IMG/VR virus record: IMGVR_UViG_3300037487_001316
Coordinates: 1-64,000 of that record
Reading direction: 5' to 3' (one strand)
Length of the DNA stretch: 64,000 nucleotides
From: a virus
Below, piece after piece: positions 1 through 9,997 of the stretch. The notes under the pieces are model-generated. The model ran no database searches. It was not told the origin of the DNA and was given only the letters and a program-made list of their open reading frames with translations. Within the stretch, counting starts at the first letter, position 1. Every line of letters begins with the position of its first letter. The translations under genes and the position numbers were made by a program.

Positions 1-1
1 C

Positions 2-373
2 GACGATATATTTAATCATACACTAAGTTGGGCTCTTTCTCAACGACTCGCATCGTGGGTAAACAATAATCATCAGAAAAATATGATTTCTATATCAGAG
101 AATAGTCCGATTACTGTTGATCATATAGCATTCCGCGGGCTATTAAGAGAATTGTTACATTTTAATAAGAAATTTAATGATGGCAGGCCTGTTATTAGAT
201 TCGAAGATGTAATTGCACTAGATAACGCCAGGGATTTCTGTACTTTATTTAACTTAGATTTTGTAGATTTTGAATTTGTAAAAATAGGAGAAGAATTTGG
301 AAACCATAAATTGCAGATGATAGCCAATATAAATGAGCTTCACGATATTTACACCGAAGAAATAGAAGAATGA
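2..373 (+). CDS. Hypothetical protein, 5' end outside window
   Basis: The frame is open from base 2, before the first ATG at 83, and the upstream codons read as ordinary protein (DDIFNHTLSWALSQ). The gene therefore probably begins outside the window and only its C-terminal 123 residues are visible. No family is recognised; the tail is acidic (ends TEEIEE). Its TGA stop overlaps the ATG of the methyltransferase at 370 (ATGA), which suggests translational coupling. Confidence 0.6.
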   Translation, partial: DDIFNHTLSWALSQRLASWVNNNHQKNMISISENSPITVDHIAFRGLLRELLHFNKKFNDGRPVIRFEDVIALDNARDFCTLFNLDFVDFEFVKIGEEFGNHKLQMIANINELHDIYTEEIEE

Positions 374-1107
374 GTAATCATATTCATCAATATTATCCTG
401 TATTCACATATTTTGCAAATCAGTTAGATCAATCGTCAGAGTGGTGGACTGATAAAAAAGTATTAGATTTTGGTGGAAATTGTGGTAACATCTTAAGAGA
501 TCCGAATTGCACTATTAAGCACGAAAATTATTATTGTTTAGATATATCGTCGGCCGCTATAGAAAAAGGAAGAGAAGATTTTCCAGAAGCACACTGGCAT
601 CATTATAATCGATTTAATATCGCATATAATTTCGATGGTAATAAAGATGAACCGTTTCCTGTGTTTTCTGAAAAATTTGATGTGATTCTAATTTATTCAG
701 TTTTTACATCTACTTCTAGGTCCGAAATGATAAGATGTATAAACTTAGAATTATTACCGTTATTAAATCACGCCGGGATGCTTATCAATACATACCTAAG
801 TTTAAATAATTATGGAGTATTAAAAGGATTCTTAAATAAACGACAAACAAAAAAGGAAGACCAAATTAATATATTAAATGAAATTTATGGAAAAGAATAT
901 TTTTATTTAATAGGGGAAGATATAGTTAGCACAGAGGAAGATTTTATAAATTATAATAATCAAGGATGGGCATTGTCTTTTTATAAAGATGAGGAAATTT
1001 GCAGAATATTTCCTAATTGTGAAATTAAATCGTTTAAATTAAGTACTGACGGCCAAAGAACTAAATTAGTACATCATAGTATGCTAATTTGTGCCCGGGT
1101 CGATTAA
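370..1107 (+). CDS. Class I SAM-dependent methyltransferase
   Basis: A 245-residue protein with a Rossmann methyltransferase motif I near residue 31 (VLDFGGNCGN), an acidic strand-2 end (CLDIS) and a motif-IV-like strand (KFDVILIYSVF). It would use S-adenosylmethionine to methylate an unknown substrate. It starts inside the stop of the preceding gene, and its last 24 bases overlap the convergent PP-loop gene on the other strand. Since it opens the PP-loop/radical SAM cluster, it may act in the same pathway (inference). Confidence 0.75.
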   Translation: MSNHIHQYYPVFTYFANQLDQSSEWWTDKKVLDFGGNCGNILRDPNCTIKHENYYCLDISSAAIEKGREDFPEAHWHHYNRFNIAYNFDGNKDEPFPVFSEKFDVILIYSVFTSTSRSEMIRCINLELLPLLNHAGMLINTYLSLNNYGVLKGFLNKRQTKKEDQINILNEIYGKEYFYLIGEDIVSTEEDFINYNNQGWALSFYKDEEICRIFPNCEIKSFKLSTDGQRTKLVHHSMLICARVD

Positions 1108-1680
1108 ATTCAATTTTGAAAATGCCCATGCTCGTTCCTTACAGAAGAAGCATTCGTTGCATCGCCCAGCTACTTTCATGCAACATGAATGTGTAAGTTT
1201 AAGCATTTCTTCTATCTTGTATTGATAGTATAAAGAGATAACAAATGCCTTATCATAATTAAAGAATGGATGTTGACGTATATCTGTTCGAATAGTATTT
1301 TCTCTGGCCGGGTATGTAAAGGTTGTCTCTAATTGTATATCTGGGTTCTTAGTTGTGCCTGTAAGAAGAATATCGGCCTTATATTTAAGCAAAGCATCTA
1401 TCATCCCGGATCCGACAAATTTACTATGATGCACGTCTGCATCACCTACATAAATTACGTCTGGCAATTCTGTATTGAAATAACTTTTTAAATAATTTAA
1501 AACATTAGTTGTATGAGCGATAGTCCCGGTTCGTCAAGATACGGAGTAAGGTACAATTTTACAGTTTTTATTTTCTTCTATATTTTGTTTATGTATTAAA
1601 TAAAGGAGTATAGAACTATCTGCACCACCGGAAAACATTACACCCAGATGTTTATCATGATAGGAATCTATTATATTCAT
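1084..1680 (-). pseudogene. QueC-like PP-loop protein interrupted by in-frame TGA
   Basis: Read on the minus strand from the ATG at 1680, this 199-codon frame has a PP-loop (MFSGGADSS, residues 15-23). A TGA at codon 49 (1534-1536) interrupts it, and it then continues in the same frame to a cysteine-rich end (GRCNECFFCKERAWAF). It is homologous along its length to the intact 202-aa gene at 19143; both end in IDPGT. The family resembles 7-cyano-7-deazaguanine synthase (QueC). It may be a nonsense-mutated gene, a readthrough gene or an assembly error. It is the only minus-strand gene in this cluster and overlaps the methyltransferase end. Confidence 0.7.
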
Positions 1681-1710
1681 ATTCTTATTTATATAATAAC
1701 TATTGTCACC

Positions 1711-2178
1711 ATGATAAATACTTGTATAATGAATAATATTGAAGAAATTAATTTTAAAACTATATTACATATATGGAAAAACGAATTATGGCCCGGCAGA
1801 ATATCACCTATAGAAACGCATAGTGCTATGTTATATCTTCATAATCATGATATGAATAATTTTTCATTACCGAATTGGTACCATGGATGTTATATAGATA
1901 ACAAACTAATAGGAGTCAATAGTGGACATCTCTGTGTTAATAACAATGTAAGATCAAGAGGCCTATGGGTTTGCCCAGAATATCGTAAAAAAGGCTACGG
2001 AAAACAGTTATTATTGGCGACTGTAGACAAGGCAAAAACACTTAATGCGTCTTTTGTTTGGAGTTACCCACGGAAGTCATCCTGGGTGACATACAAATCT
2101 GTCGGATTCAAATTAACTACCGAATGGCAGAAAAGCGAGACAAGTGATGCGAATTGTTACTGTATACTAGATCTATGA
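1711..2178 (+). CDS. GNAT-family N-acetyltransferase
   Basis: About 155 residues. The acetyl-CoA binding motif A is visible as WVCPEYRKKGYGKQLL, and a later VGFKL matches the usual C-terminal GNAT strand. The frame is open upstream to 1648, but that region runs into the divergent PP-loop gene, so a start at 1711 or 1729 is preferred; neither has a clear Shine-Dalgarno sequence. The TGA stop overlaps the next start (ATGA). Substrate unknown; the context suggests acylation of a small molecule or a modified product. Confidence 0.7.
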   Translation: MINTCIMNNIEEINFKTILHIWKNELWPGRISPIETHSAMLYLHNHDMNNFSLPNWYHGCYIDNKLIGVNSGHLCVNNNVRSRGLWVCPEYRKKGYGKQLLLATVDKAKTLNASFVWSYPRKSSWVTYKSVGFKLTTEWQKSETSDANCYCILDL

Positions 2179-3110
2179 ATATTTACACATCCGAAGATAA
2201 TTGGTATAAATGGCGCTATAGTAATGGTCCACTTTTTGGCAGAAGAGAAAGAAATTTTAATTCATTGTTCGAGACGGAATATACCAAATATTACGGTCAG
2301 GTAGGCACCTTTAAAGAAGAATTACAGAAGGCAGCAAGAAGCACGCTAGATCATTTTCCTGGATTACGACCTTCTATATTATTCAGCGGAGGTATGGATA
2401 GCGAGGTTCTTTTAAGATCCTTTATTGATATTGGAGCAAATCCTGCTGTGTATGTTTTTAGATATGAAGATAATATAAATTATGAAGATGTGTTAATGGC
2501 AGAAACTGTATGTAGAAACTTGAAAATAAATTATAATATTATTGATTTTAAATTACAGAAATTCTTAGAGAATGAAGTAGAGAAGATATCAGAAGAGGCC
2601 GAAATAGATTATCCTACAGCCTTGACACATATGAAATTTTTTGAATTAGTTGATGGTTTGCCAATATTAGGTGGCGGCGACCAACGTTGGATAAGGAATA
2701 ATACCGATTACACTACAAGGGGTATATGGTCTGGGGTGTGCGACGAATTTGAGATAGGCTGGTCGAAATATATTCGACTACACAATTTACAGGCAGTAGC
2801 AGAATGGTATAAATGGAGTCCTGGATTAATAATATCATATTTAAGATTAAAATGGTTTAACGATTTAATCGATGATAAAATTTATGGTAAACTAAGTGTA
2901 AAATCAACCAAATATATCGGATATCAAACTGTGTATCCTGATATTATTGTAAGAAAGAAATTAACCGGATTTGAAACAATCCAGGATTTAGTTATAGAGA
3001 TTGAGGCAACACTTAAGGATAAATATTCCACCTTACCTTATCGAAATACATATAATAGAACTATAAATCAGGTATGTGAAGAACTGATAGGAGAACAAAA
3101 TGACAGTTGA
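2175..3110 (+). CDS. PP-loop ATP pyrophosphatase, paralogue 1
   Basis: A 311-residue protein with the N-type ATP pyrophosphatase motif SGGMDSE at about residues 71-77, the loop that binds ATP for substrate adenylation in QueC, asparagine synthetase B, TilS and related enzymes. The N-terminus (about 60 residues, aromatic, YKWRYSNGPLF) is shared loosely with the paralogues at 7552 and 8509. No glutaminase domain is present. The ATG at 2175 overlaps the GNAT stop and is preferred to the in-frame ATG at 2154. It overlaps the radical SAM gene by 11 bases. Substrate unknown. Confidence 0.75.
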   Translation: MNIYTSEDNWYKWRYSNGPLFGRRERNFNSLFETEYTKYYGQVGTFKEELQKAARSTLDHFPGLRPSILFSGGMDSEVLLRSFIDIGANPAVYVFRYEDNINYEDVLMAETVCRNLKINYNIIDFKLQKFLENEVEKISEEAEIDYPTALTHMKFFELVDGLPILGGGDQRWIRNNTDYTTRGIWSGVCDEFEIGWSKYIRLHNLQAVAEWYKWSPGLIISYLRLKWFNDLIDDKIYGKLSVKSTKYIGYQTVYPDIIVRKKLTGFETIQDLVIEIEATLKDKYSTLPYRNTYNRTINQVCEELIGEQNDS

Positions 3111-4653
3111 TATTTTATTATTTACAGATAATACACAAATACTATTTGTGAGATCTGCCGGTGCATACGCAGTTGCCACAACATTACGAGCTGCCGGTTA
3201 TAGCGTTCAGGTAGTAGATCATTTTTTATTACTGGGCGTGGAAAAAACACTGGCAATAATAGATAAATTTGTAGGGCCAAATACTTTATTTGTTGGATTC
3301 GGTACCACATTTATGAATCCAACATACAGACACCTTAAAGAGACCGAAGTTAATAATCAAATATTTACTTACGATGGCTATTGGACTACAACTTCAAATA
3401 GGAATATTTATGTTGACACCATAGCCTATAGAGTACCAATAAGCGATCCAGAGATGGATGCCATTAAAAATAGAATTACATCTATAAATTCGAAGACAAA
3501 ATTAGTAATCGGCGGATCTAAAGCAAATGACTTAAGACAGTCGCAAATGGATGTGTTTATTATCGGTTATGCTGAGCAGAGTGTTGTAGATTTCGCAAAG
3601 TATCTTCAGGGAAAAAATCCGTTTTTTCATTACAGAACTACACAAGCTGGTCAGATGATTGTTGATCACGATATTGATGCAAAAAATTATAATTTTTCAG
3701 AATCGGGTATAAGGTTTTCTTCAACAGACTTAATTGACAGTACAGAACTCTTACCGTTGGAGGTTGCTCGCGGTTGCATATTTAAGTGTAAATTTTGTTC
3801 GTTTCGACTCATCGGGAAGAAAAAGAATGATTACACAAAAACATTTGAGGCATTATATAGTGAGTTAATGTATAATTATGATAATTTTGGAGTAACAAGA
3901 TACACATTTGTTGACGATACATTAAATGAATCTATTTACAAACTTGACCATATATTAGGGGTGGTAAAAAAGTTACCATTTAAACTAGAAATTGCATCAT
4001 ACATAAGACACGATTTAATACATACCTATCCCGAGATGGCCGATATGTTATCTGAAATTGGATTAAAAGCGGCATGCTTTGGTATTGAATCTTTAAATCA
4101 TGAGACAGGAAAGCTTATTGGTAAGGGGTTGCATCCAGAAAAAACCAAAGAATTATTAACTTGGTTACGTAATGAAAAAAAATGGAAGAATAATATTCTT
4201 ATGTATTCGGGTTTTATAATAGGTTTACCTAAGGATACAGTAAATACGGTTACAACCTGGACAGAAGAAATATCGGACCCTAGTTATCCGCTAGATTCTG
4301 TCTATCTTATTCCATTAATGATGATTAGTGATTCTACTCGTTTAAAAAAATCAGAATTTGAGCTTAATTATGAGAAATATGGATACACGTACGAGACAGG
4401 TTCGACTGTTAGGTGGAAAAATAAAGACTGGACTTATGATAGTGCAACTGCCTTTGCAAAGAAATATACGCTCCGCAATTGGGAATCGAAACGAAATACT
4501 GTTACCTCATTTGCTTCTGTGGCATTAAGAAGTTATGGATATTCCTGGGAACAAATTTTTGCCATGCGTGAAAAGGATTATAATTGGCACAATATATTTC
4601 AGACGAACATTATTCGAACAAATACATATTATGATAACTTAATAGGAAATTAG
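3100..4653 (+). CDS. Radical SAM enzyme, B12-binding-like N-terminus
   Basis: A 517-residue protein. The N-terminal 200 residues look like a Rossmann B12-binding-type domain (LRAAGYSVQVVDHF, FVGFGTTF). The [4Fe-4S] cluster motif CxxxCxxC is in RGCIFKCKFCSF near residue 226, followed by a radical SAM barrel (FVDDTLNES, CFGIESLNHETGKLIGKG). It is not the short QueE type. It lies between two PP-loop genes with overlapping or 1-base junctions, so it is probably part of the same pathway. The reaction is unknown. Confidence 0.85.
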   Translation: MTVDILLFTDNTQILFVRSAGAYAVATTLRAAGYSVQVVDHFLLLGVEKTLAIIDKFVGPNTLFVGFGTTFMNPTYRHLKETEVNNQIFTYDGYWTTTSNRNIYVDTIAYRVPISDPEMDAIKNRITSINSKTKLVIGGSKANDLRQSQMDVFIIGYAEQSVVDFAKYLQGKNPFFHYRTTQAGQMIVDHDIDAKNYNFSESGIRFSSTDLIDSTELLPLEVARGCIFKCKFCSFRLIGKKKNDYTKTFEALYSELMYNYDNFGVTRYTFVDDTLNESIYKLDHILGVVKKLPFKLEIASYIRHDLIHTYPEMADMLSEIGLKAACFGIESLNHETGKLIGKGLHPEKTKELLTWLRNEKKWKNNILMYSGFIIGLPKDTVNTVTTWTEEISDPSYPLDSVYLIPLMMISDSTRLKKSEFELNYEKYGYTYETGSTVRWKNKDWTYDSATAFAKKYTLRNWESKRNTVTSFASVALRSYGYSWEQIFAMREKDYNWHNIFQTNIIRTNTYYDNLIGN

Positions 4654-4654
4654 A

Positions 4655-5491
4655 ATGGGCCTGTTAGTAACATTTGACCCGTTTAGGGTGATATACCCCG
4701 AGATTACTTCTGCTATTAAGGATTTTAAATCTGAGTGTATTTTAGCAGTCAACAAGATCGCAGATAAGAATACAGATAAATTACCCTACGCCATAATGGT
4801 TAGTGGTGGAATAGATAGCGAATTAGTTGCAGAATCATTTTTATTAGCAGGTGAACATTTTATTTGTGCCATAGGTAGATTAATGACCTCAATTAACAGC
4901 CATCGAATTGAGTTTAACCAGGATGATTATCGATATGCTGTAGATTGGTGTATTCGAAATAATGTTGAGATAATATTTATAGATATTGATATATTTAAAT
5001 ATAATGATTTAATATGTAAGTATACATTAGATTCTGCGGGATTTTCCCCGCAGTATGGCTGTCATATGTTTGTTATGAAACAATTAAGTGATATGGGTTA
5101 TTTTTTTGTTGCTGGGAACGGTGAAATGGATTTTGTATTAAGAAATAACAAATATTTTATGCTCGATGAACAACGAGAATTTACATTGTTAAATTTTTGT
5201 AAGAATAATAATTTATGCGGTGAATTTCAATTCTGGAAGCAAGATAGCAGATTAAGTGCTTCTTTTCTACAATTGCCTACAGTAAAAAAGTTAATGGAAC
5301 AGAAAGTTACGAATATACTAGATTTCAAACACGTTTGTTTCGCTGATGTCTTTAAATCTGTTGCCAGAATAAAACAGACTGGATTTGAATTAATTCAGCA
5401 ATGGGACTATATACATAGAAATTATTTAAAGACAATAAACGGGCAGTTTGATGAGAAATTTTATACACCGGCGGAGAAATTTATACTATGA
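4655..5491 (+). CDS. PP-loop ATP pyrophosphatase, paralogue 2
   Basis: A 278-residue protein with MVSGGIDSELVAESF, the PP-loop at about residues 49-55. It is shorter at the N-terminus than its neighbours. It begins one base after the radical SAM stop, and its TGA overlaps the start of the Bug-type binding protein (ATGA). ATP-dependent adenylation of an unknown carboxyl or amide group is inferred from the family; no second catalytic domain is visible. Confidence 0.7.
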   Translation: MGLLVTFDPFRVIYPEITSAIKDFKSECILAVNKIADKNTDKLPYAIMVSGGIDSELVAESFLLAGEHFICAIGRLMTSINSHRIEFNQDDYRYAVDWCIRNNVEIIFIDIDIFKYNDLICKYTLDSAGFSPQYGCHMFVMKQLSDMGYFFVAGNGEMDFVLRNNKYFMLDEQREFTLLNFCKNNNLCGEFQFWKQDSRLSASFLQLPTVKKLMEQKVTNILDFKHVCFADVFKSVARIKQTGFELIQQWDYIHRNYLKTINGQFDEKFYTPAEKFIL

Positions 5492-6381
5492 GACTGTTAA
5501 GTATTTTGATAATAGTATTAGCTTCGACGGTTGCTAACGCAGGCACAATAAATGCCGAACTAGCAAAATTACCTAGAGAATTTAATGTCTATTCGTCGCA
5601 GTCTTCGGGCACTAAAGATACTGTTTGCAGGTCAATTCTGGACCTATATTCCAAAAAATTTAATGCAGTTCCGGTATTTGTTGTTAAAAAGGGGGCTGGT
5701 GGGACAATTGCAATGGAAGAAATGCTGAAGGATAAGAAATTCTCAGTTTTATGTTCTGGGCCATCAGAGAGTATATACAATATAACAGTATTTTCGGGGC
5801 ACGAAAAAGAATATAAAATGTTAACCATGGTAATAATATTGGCTATCGGGCCAACAACAATTTACACAAAGACTGATGGTAAGTTTAATTCAATCAATGA
5901 TCTCCAGAAAAAGTCGTTTATAACCGTAGGGTTTAATGCTCAGGGGCCGAGATCGATAGCAGAAATAATATTTCAGAATAAAGATGTTGTCTGGGTACCA
6001 TTTATAAACTCGGTTGATTCGTTATCGTCGTTAATGGATGGTTCTTTAGATGTGTATATTGATAGTGGTAGCTTAGAAGAAATAGCAAGAGCCAACAAGA
6101 TTAAAAGTTTAGGACATTTTGGTGGGACACCCGACCTATTAGGGCGCGATCTGGGATTTGATTTCCCGCAAGCAGCAAAGTTGCCAGCATTCGTTGCCTT
6201 GACTACATCTATAAATAATTCTTTAGATGATATAGAGCAACTAAATGTTGAATTAAGAAGCATTATTAATTCAGCAGAATATGCAATAGCTATTGCGAAA
6301 ATAGGATGGGTACCGGTAAGTTTCACAGTTAAGAACTCTAACGAATTGGTAGAACAATTCAAATCTTTGTTAAAAAAATAA
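5488..6381 (+). CDS. Bug/TctC-type periplasmic binding protein, copy 1
   Basis: A 297-residue protein with a signal peptide (hydrophobic residues 4-15, cleavage after VANA). The body matches the Bug/tripartite tricarboxylate receptor family: FVVKKGAGGTIAMEEML corresponds to the conserved loop after the first strands, which in these proteins contacts a carboxylate ligand. It shares near-identical stretches with the gene at 9998. The next gene, a PP-loop protein, starts one base after the stop, an arrangement repeated at 9998-12096. No membrane transport subunits are present in the window. Confidence 0.8.
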   Translation: MRLLSILIIVLASTVANAGTINAELAKLPREFNVYSSQSSGTKDTVCRSILDLYSKKFNAVPVFVVKKGAGGTIAMEEMLKDKKFSVLCSGPSESIYNITVFSGHEKEYKMLTMVIILAIGPTTIYTKTDGKFNSINDLQKKSFITVGFNAQGPRSIAEIIFQNKDVVWVPFINSVDSLSSLMDGSLDVYIDSGSLEEIARANKIKSLGHFGGTPDLLGRDLGFDFPQAAKLPAFVALTTSINNSLDDIEQLNVELRSIINSAEYAIAIAKIGWVPVSFTVKNSNELVEQFKSLLKK

Positions 6382-6382
6382 A

Positions 6383-7555
6383 ATGCAGCATCACTATAAA
6401 CTCGGATTCTACAACGTCGGGGATAAAACTTTTCTAAATAAGGCCGATGCGTTAATAGAAGCAACCCGTCTTAATACTTCTGTATATTGGAATTTTAATG
6501 ATTCTGTATTCTCCTCTATAGACTGGAGTATACCGATAACAACCGGATTAAATGAACTCTATAGGAAAAGGGCATTGCAACTTAGGGAAAAATATGATTT
6601 TATTTCTCTATATTATAGTGGCGGAGTAGATAGCACAAATGTATTACACTCTTTTATTAATAATGGAATATTATTAGATGAAGTAGTAATGTATCGCCCC
6701 AGAATTTTAGAATCAGAATCTAATTCACTTGATAGAACAAATAAGAATATATTTTCGGAAATAGAATTTGCAGCAATACCTTACCTACAAAAAGTGCTAA
6801 AGGATAGTCGCACTAAGATTAGAATTATTTATATTGATGAATCTATAAACGATTATCTTTCAGATGATAAATTGGTAGACGAGTTTCAAACTATTAATTT
6901 GTTTATGCCTACCGGGGTCGGCCGATTATCAATGAATCTAACAGACTCGACATGGAATAATTTATTATCTAATGGCAAGAAGCTATGTCATTTACACGGG
7001 ATAGATAAACCTATACCCAAATTAGTAAATGGAAGATATACATTTCAATTTCATGATACTGCTGTAACTCCTGCAGTTAATATTCCTAAATATAATTCGG
7101 CACGTTCGGAAATGATGGACCATCAATATCATGAGTTATTCTATTGGACCCCAGACCTACCACAAATAGTAATTAAGCAGTGTCAGGTAGTTAAAGATAT
7201 TAACACAGACGGATCTTTAAATTCGCTGTTCGAAAACTCAGATAGATGGAAACAAGATAAATTTACCTTCATACATAAATTTATCTATCCGGTACAGGTT
7301 AATGCTGTTCGAGATCTATTTGTCACTGAAAAACCGGGACCCGATATTTATTCGGGACAAGGTTTTTGGTTCTACGATAAAATGAATGAATATTCAAAGG
7401 GAGTGTTTAGCGATATTATTAAGAACATGCAAGATAATATAGATACTAGATTCTTTCGTGGTTTTAATAATACCAATTATTATCTGGAAGACCCCGATAT
7501 AGGTAGCCCAAAAACGGGATTAAGAGCTATTAAAAGTAAGGCACATATACTATGA
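6383..7555 (+). CDS. PP-loop ATP pyrophosphatase, paralogue 3 (long form)
   Basis: A 390-residue protein with YYSGGVDSTNVLHSF (PP-loop about residues 79-84). It pairs with the 404-residue gene at 10882: shared features include an N-terminal GxxxFxNKxDAxxxAT element, VMYRP, EIxFAAIPY, FYWTPDxPxxVIKQCQ and a GRFF/TRFF-type end. This subtype is about 80 residues longer than the other PP-loop proteins here. It immediately follows a Bug-type binding protein and overlaps the next PP-loop gene by ATGA. Confidence 0.7.
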   Translation: MQHHYKLGFYNVGDKTFLNKADALIEATRLNTSVYWNFNDSVFSSIDWSIPITTGLNELYRKRALQLREKYDFISLYYSGGVDSTNVLHSFINNGILLDEVVMYRPRILESESNSLDRTNKNIFSEIEFAAIPYLQKVLKDSRTKIRIIYIDESINDYLSDDKLVDEFQTINLFMPTGVGRLSMNLTDSTWNNLLSNGKKLCHLHGIDKPIPKLVNGRYTFQFHDTAVTPAVNIPKYNSARSEMMDHQYHELFYWTPDLPQIVIKQCQVVKDINTDGSLNSLFENSDRWKQDKFTFIHKFIYPVQVNAVRDLFVTEKPGPDIYSGQGFWFYDKMNEYSKGVFSDIIKNMQDNIDTRFFRGFNNTNYYLEDPDIGSPKTGLRAIKSKAHIL

Positions 7556-8505
7556 AAATTGATTATACTCACAATAATTTCTTTAGGTGTGGTTGGGGGG
7601 ATAAAAACACATTTAATTTTAAAAATAAAAAAGATTTAGACTATTGGGTCACGTATGATTGTGCCAAACAGATGCCGGGTACCTTTAGGGAAGAGTGTGT
7701 ACGTGCTGCAAAACTAATAGGCGAACAATCGAAAAAACCGATATTAATATTCTTTTCAGGCGGGATCGATTCCGAGATAACAGTAAGATCATTTATGGAT
7801 GCAAATGTAGATTTTACAGTTTGCATTGTCAATTTGTATTATGATAATATCTTATCTAATACACACGATACTAATTTTGCTTTTTCTTTTGTTAAGCAGC
7901 ATAATCTGTCTGTGAAAGAGATTGATTATAATTTCAGCAATTTCATGAATGAAAGATATATCGATGGTGTATATACATACCAGACGTGGTTACCTGGATC
8001 GATAATGCATGCCGAATTAGTTAGTATGTTGTGCAAAGATTATCTATGCGTGTTCGGCCTCGGCGATATCCTGCTAAAACGGGCAAGACATAACGGGTAT
8101 CCCGATGTGGATGGTATCTCTGTTATATCGGACCCTAAATCAGTTACTGCTATTCATGCGGGAGCTCTGATGGCTGAGCCGGTAATTGCTGAATTTCTTG
8201 CTTATACACCTGAACAGATGTTGTCGTGGATGTTACATCCCGATATTCAAACTTTTATTAAGTATGAGAGAGCATTTCCTATATTAGACATATATAACTT
8301 AAAACCATTTATCTATTTTAAGATGTGGCCGGATATGGCAGTAAGGCCGAAATATTCCGGATTAGAAGGCATACATCGTCTTTCAAAAAAAGAAATCTGG
8401 ATGAATGACCCTGTTTTTAAAGAAGGTATGAATATAACTTCACAAATGAATGTGAAAGTTCACATCTCGAGCTCAGAATTAATTTCGATGCTATTGCCGA
8501 GGTAG
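7552..8505 (+). CDS. PP-loop ATP pyrophosphatase, paralogue 4
   Basis: A 317-residue protein with FFSGGIDSEITVRSF (PP-loop about residues 69-74), most like the genes at 2175 and 8509 in length and in the segment before the loop (GTFREECVRAAKLIG). It starts within the stop of the preceding gene and is followed after 3 bases by the next paralogue. Function is inferred from the fold only. Confidence 0.7.
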   Translation: MKIDYTHNNFFRCGWGDKNTFNFKNKKDLDYWVTYDCAKQMPGTFREECVRAAKLIGEQSKKPILIFFSGGIDSEITVRSFMDANVDFTVCIVNLYYDNILSNTHDTNFAFSFVKQHNLSVKEIDYNFSNFMNERYIDGVYTYQTWLPGSIMHAELVSMLCKDYLCVFGLGDILLKRARHNGYPDVDGISVISDPKSVTAIHAGALMAEPVIAEFLAYTPEQMLSWMLHPDIQTFIKYERAFPILDIYNLKPFIYFKMWPDMAVRPKYSGLEGIHRLSKKEIWMNDPVFKEGMNITSQMNVKVHISSSELISMLLPR

Positions 8506-8508
8506 ATC

Positions 8509-9453
8509 ATGTCTGTATATAATGATTATTTTCAGTGTTACTATAATAAAGATCCCACGCAGATTCTTAGAAAGAGTGTCGACGATAAATGGGGATTACA
8601 TCTTAACATTACAGGAAATTGTAAAATAAAGTCGTTTAAAGAAGAGGTATTGAATTCTTGTGAACTGATGTATGACGCATTCAAAATATATACACCTAAA
8701 TTGAATTTATTTTTTAGTGGTGGTATGGACTCTGAATGTATACTTAGATGCTTCACTGAACTCGAGATACCGGTAAATCCTGTTATTATCATTCACTATG
8801 GAGAAGAATCGGCACCTGAAGCGCAGCAGGCATTACGTATCTGTGAGGAATTATCATTGGTACCGACAATTATAAATATTGACCTATCCAAGCTTTTCGG
8901 TGCCGGGGTATGCCACGATATTGGAGAAAAATATAGAACTAAAGAGCTGGCAATGGTTGAATTACTATATGTAATGGAAAAATTACAAGAGCCTTCGATA
9001 CTATGTGATGATATTCAACTCTCTTATCATAGTTCTTCTAAGAATAAACTTTCTAAGAGCGAAACCAATTATCAACAATGGTTTTATTCTATAAGAGAAG
9101 ATCATGACGGTGTGTTTGATCGGTTCGAATATATTACGGGTATTCCTGTATTTTCTGATACATATAAGTTTACCAAGGAGTCATGGGCTGCGATGCTTAT
9201 GACCCCTGTTATTCGAGATATAGTCTCGAATAAAAGAGGAAAAGCAAGTGGAAGATCATCTAAGAATAAAATGATGTCAGCAGAATTCGGTGCGGAATGG
9301 AGAGAAAAGACTGCGGTATTTTCATCTGGAAATATTCTTCGCATCACGCGGGCATTACATAAAGATTTGGGAGAATTGATACCAGTCAGTGATACCCATA
9401 CTATTGAGTATTTCAAATTATTATCTTTATTGGGAGCATATGAGTCAATATAA
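8509..9453 (+). CDS. PP-loop ATP pyrophosphatase, paralogue 5
   Basis: A 314-residue protein with FFSGGMDSECILRCF (PP-loop about residues 70-75) and a preceding SFKEEVLNSCELMYDAF helix like its neighbours. The stop (TAA at 9451) lies 14 bases inside the next gene, which starts at 9440. Substrate unknown. Confidence 0.7.
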   Translation: MSVYNDYFQCYYNKDPTQILRKSVDDKWGLHLNITGNCKIKSFKEEVLNSCELMYDAFKIYTPKLNLFFSGGMDSECILRCFTELEIPVNPVIIIHYGEESAPEAQQALRICEELSLVPTIINIDLSKLFGAGVCHDIGEKYRTKELAMVELLYVMEKLQEPSILCDDIQLSYHSSSKNKLSKSETNYQQWFYSIREDHDGVFDRFEYITGIPVFSDTYKFTKESWAAMLMTPVIRDIVSNKRGKASGRSSKNKMMSAEFGAEWREKTAVFSSGNILRITRALHKDLGELIPVSDTHTIEYFKLLSLLGAYESI

Positions 9454-9988
9454 ACTATTGTCACAAGAAGACAGGCCGGCATTTAATGAGTTAATGAAAA
9501 TTGAGAGATCATCCAAGCATCTGATTTATAAAATACCCAATAATCTTCAATTAGAAAATTATTATTTCGATGATACAGAAGATTCTCATAAGATATTTGC
9601 CGCTATAACCGATGGTAATTTATGTTCTTGTGTATTTTCTGTATTTTCGATGCAATTGAGAACATGGCAAATAAGACATGTAGTGGGCGATTCCTTAAAC
9701 AGTCTTTTAAGCACTGTTAATTTCGTAATATCTTTCGCTGAATCGATAAACTATTATAGATGGAATGCTGCTTATTTTGGAAGACAAGATTTAGTGTGTG
9801 AGCGAATAATGAGATATAAAGTACCACTGTTCAGAAGGTATAATGTTGGAGTTGAAGAAATAATTCCTGCTTTTAGAAAATCGTCATTCGTAAACTATTG
9901 GAGCAGCTTTCAAGATTTTGAAATTACTTCGTCATCAAAGATAATTAAGGAGTATTCTTTAATTGATTGTTATAGAGATTTCGACTAG
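9440..9988 (+). CDS. Hypothetical protein, possibly GNAT-like
   Basis: A 182-residue protein starting MSQYKLLSQEDRPAF; the start at 9440 overlaps the preceding gene by 14 bases and is preferred to an in-frame start at 9389. Its opening strand-loop and central segment (FAAITDGNLCSCVFSVFS, then RTWQIRHVVG) are reminiscent of an acetyltransferase fold, but no clear acetyl-CoA loop is seen. The function is not recognised. Confidence 0.5.
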   Translation: MSQYKLLSQEDRPAFNELMKIERSSKHLIYKIPNNLQLENYYFDDTEDSHKIFAAITDGNLCSCVFSVFSMQLRTWQIRHVVGDSLNSLLSTVNFVISFAESINYYRWNAAYFGRQDLVCERIMRYKVPLFRRYNVGVEEIIPAFRKSSFVNYWSSFQDFEITSSSKIIKEYSLIDCYRDFD

Positions 9989-9997
9989 GAGAATTTA

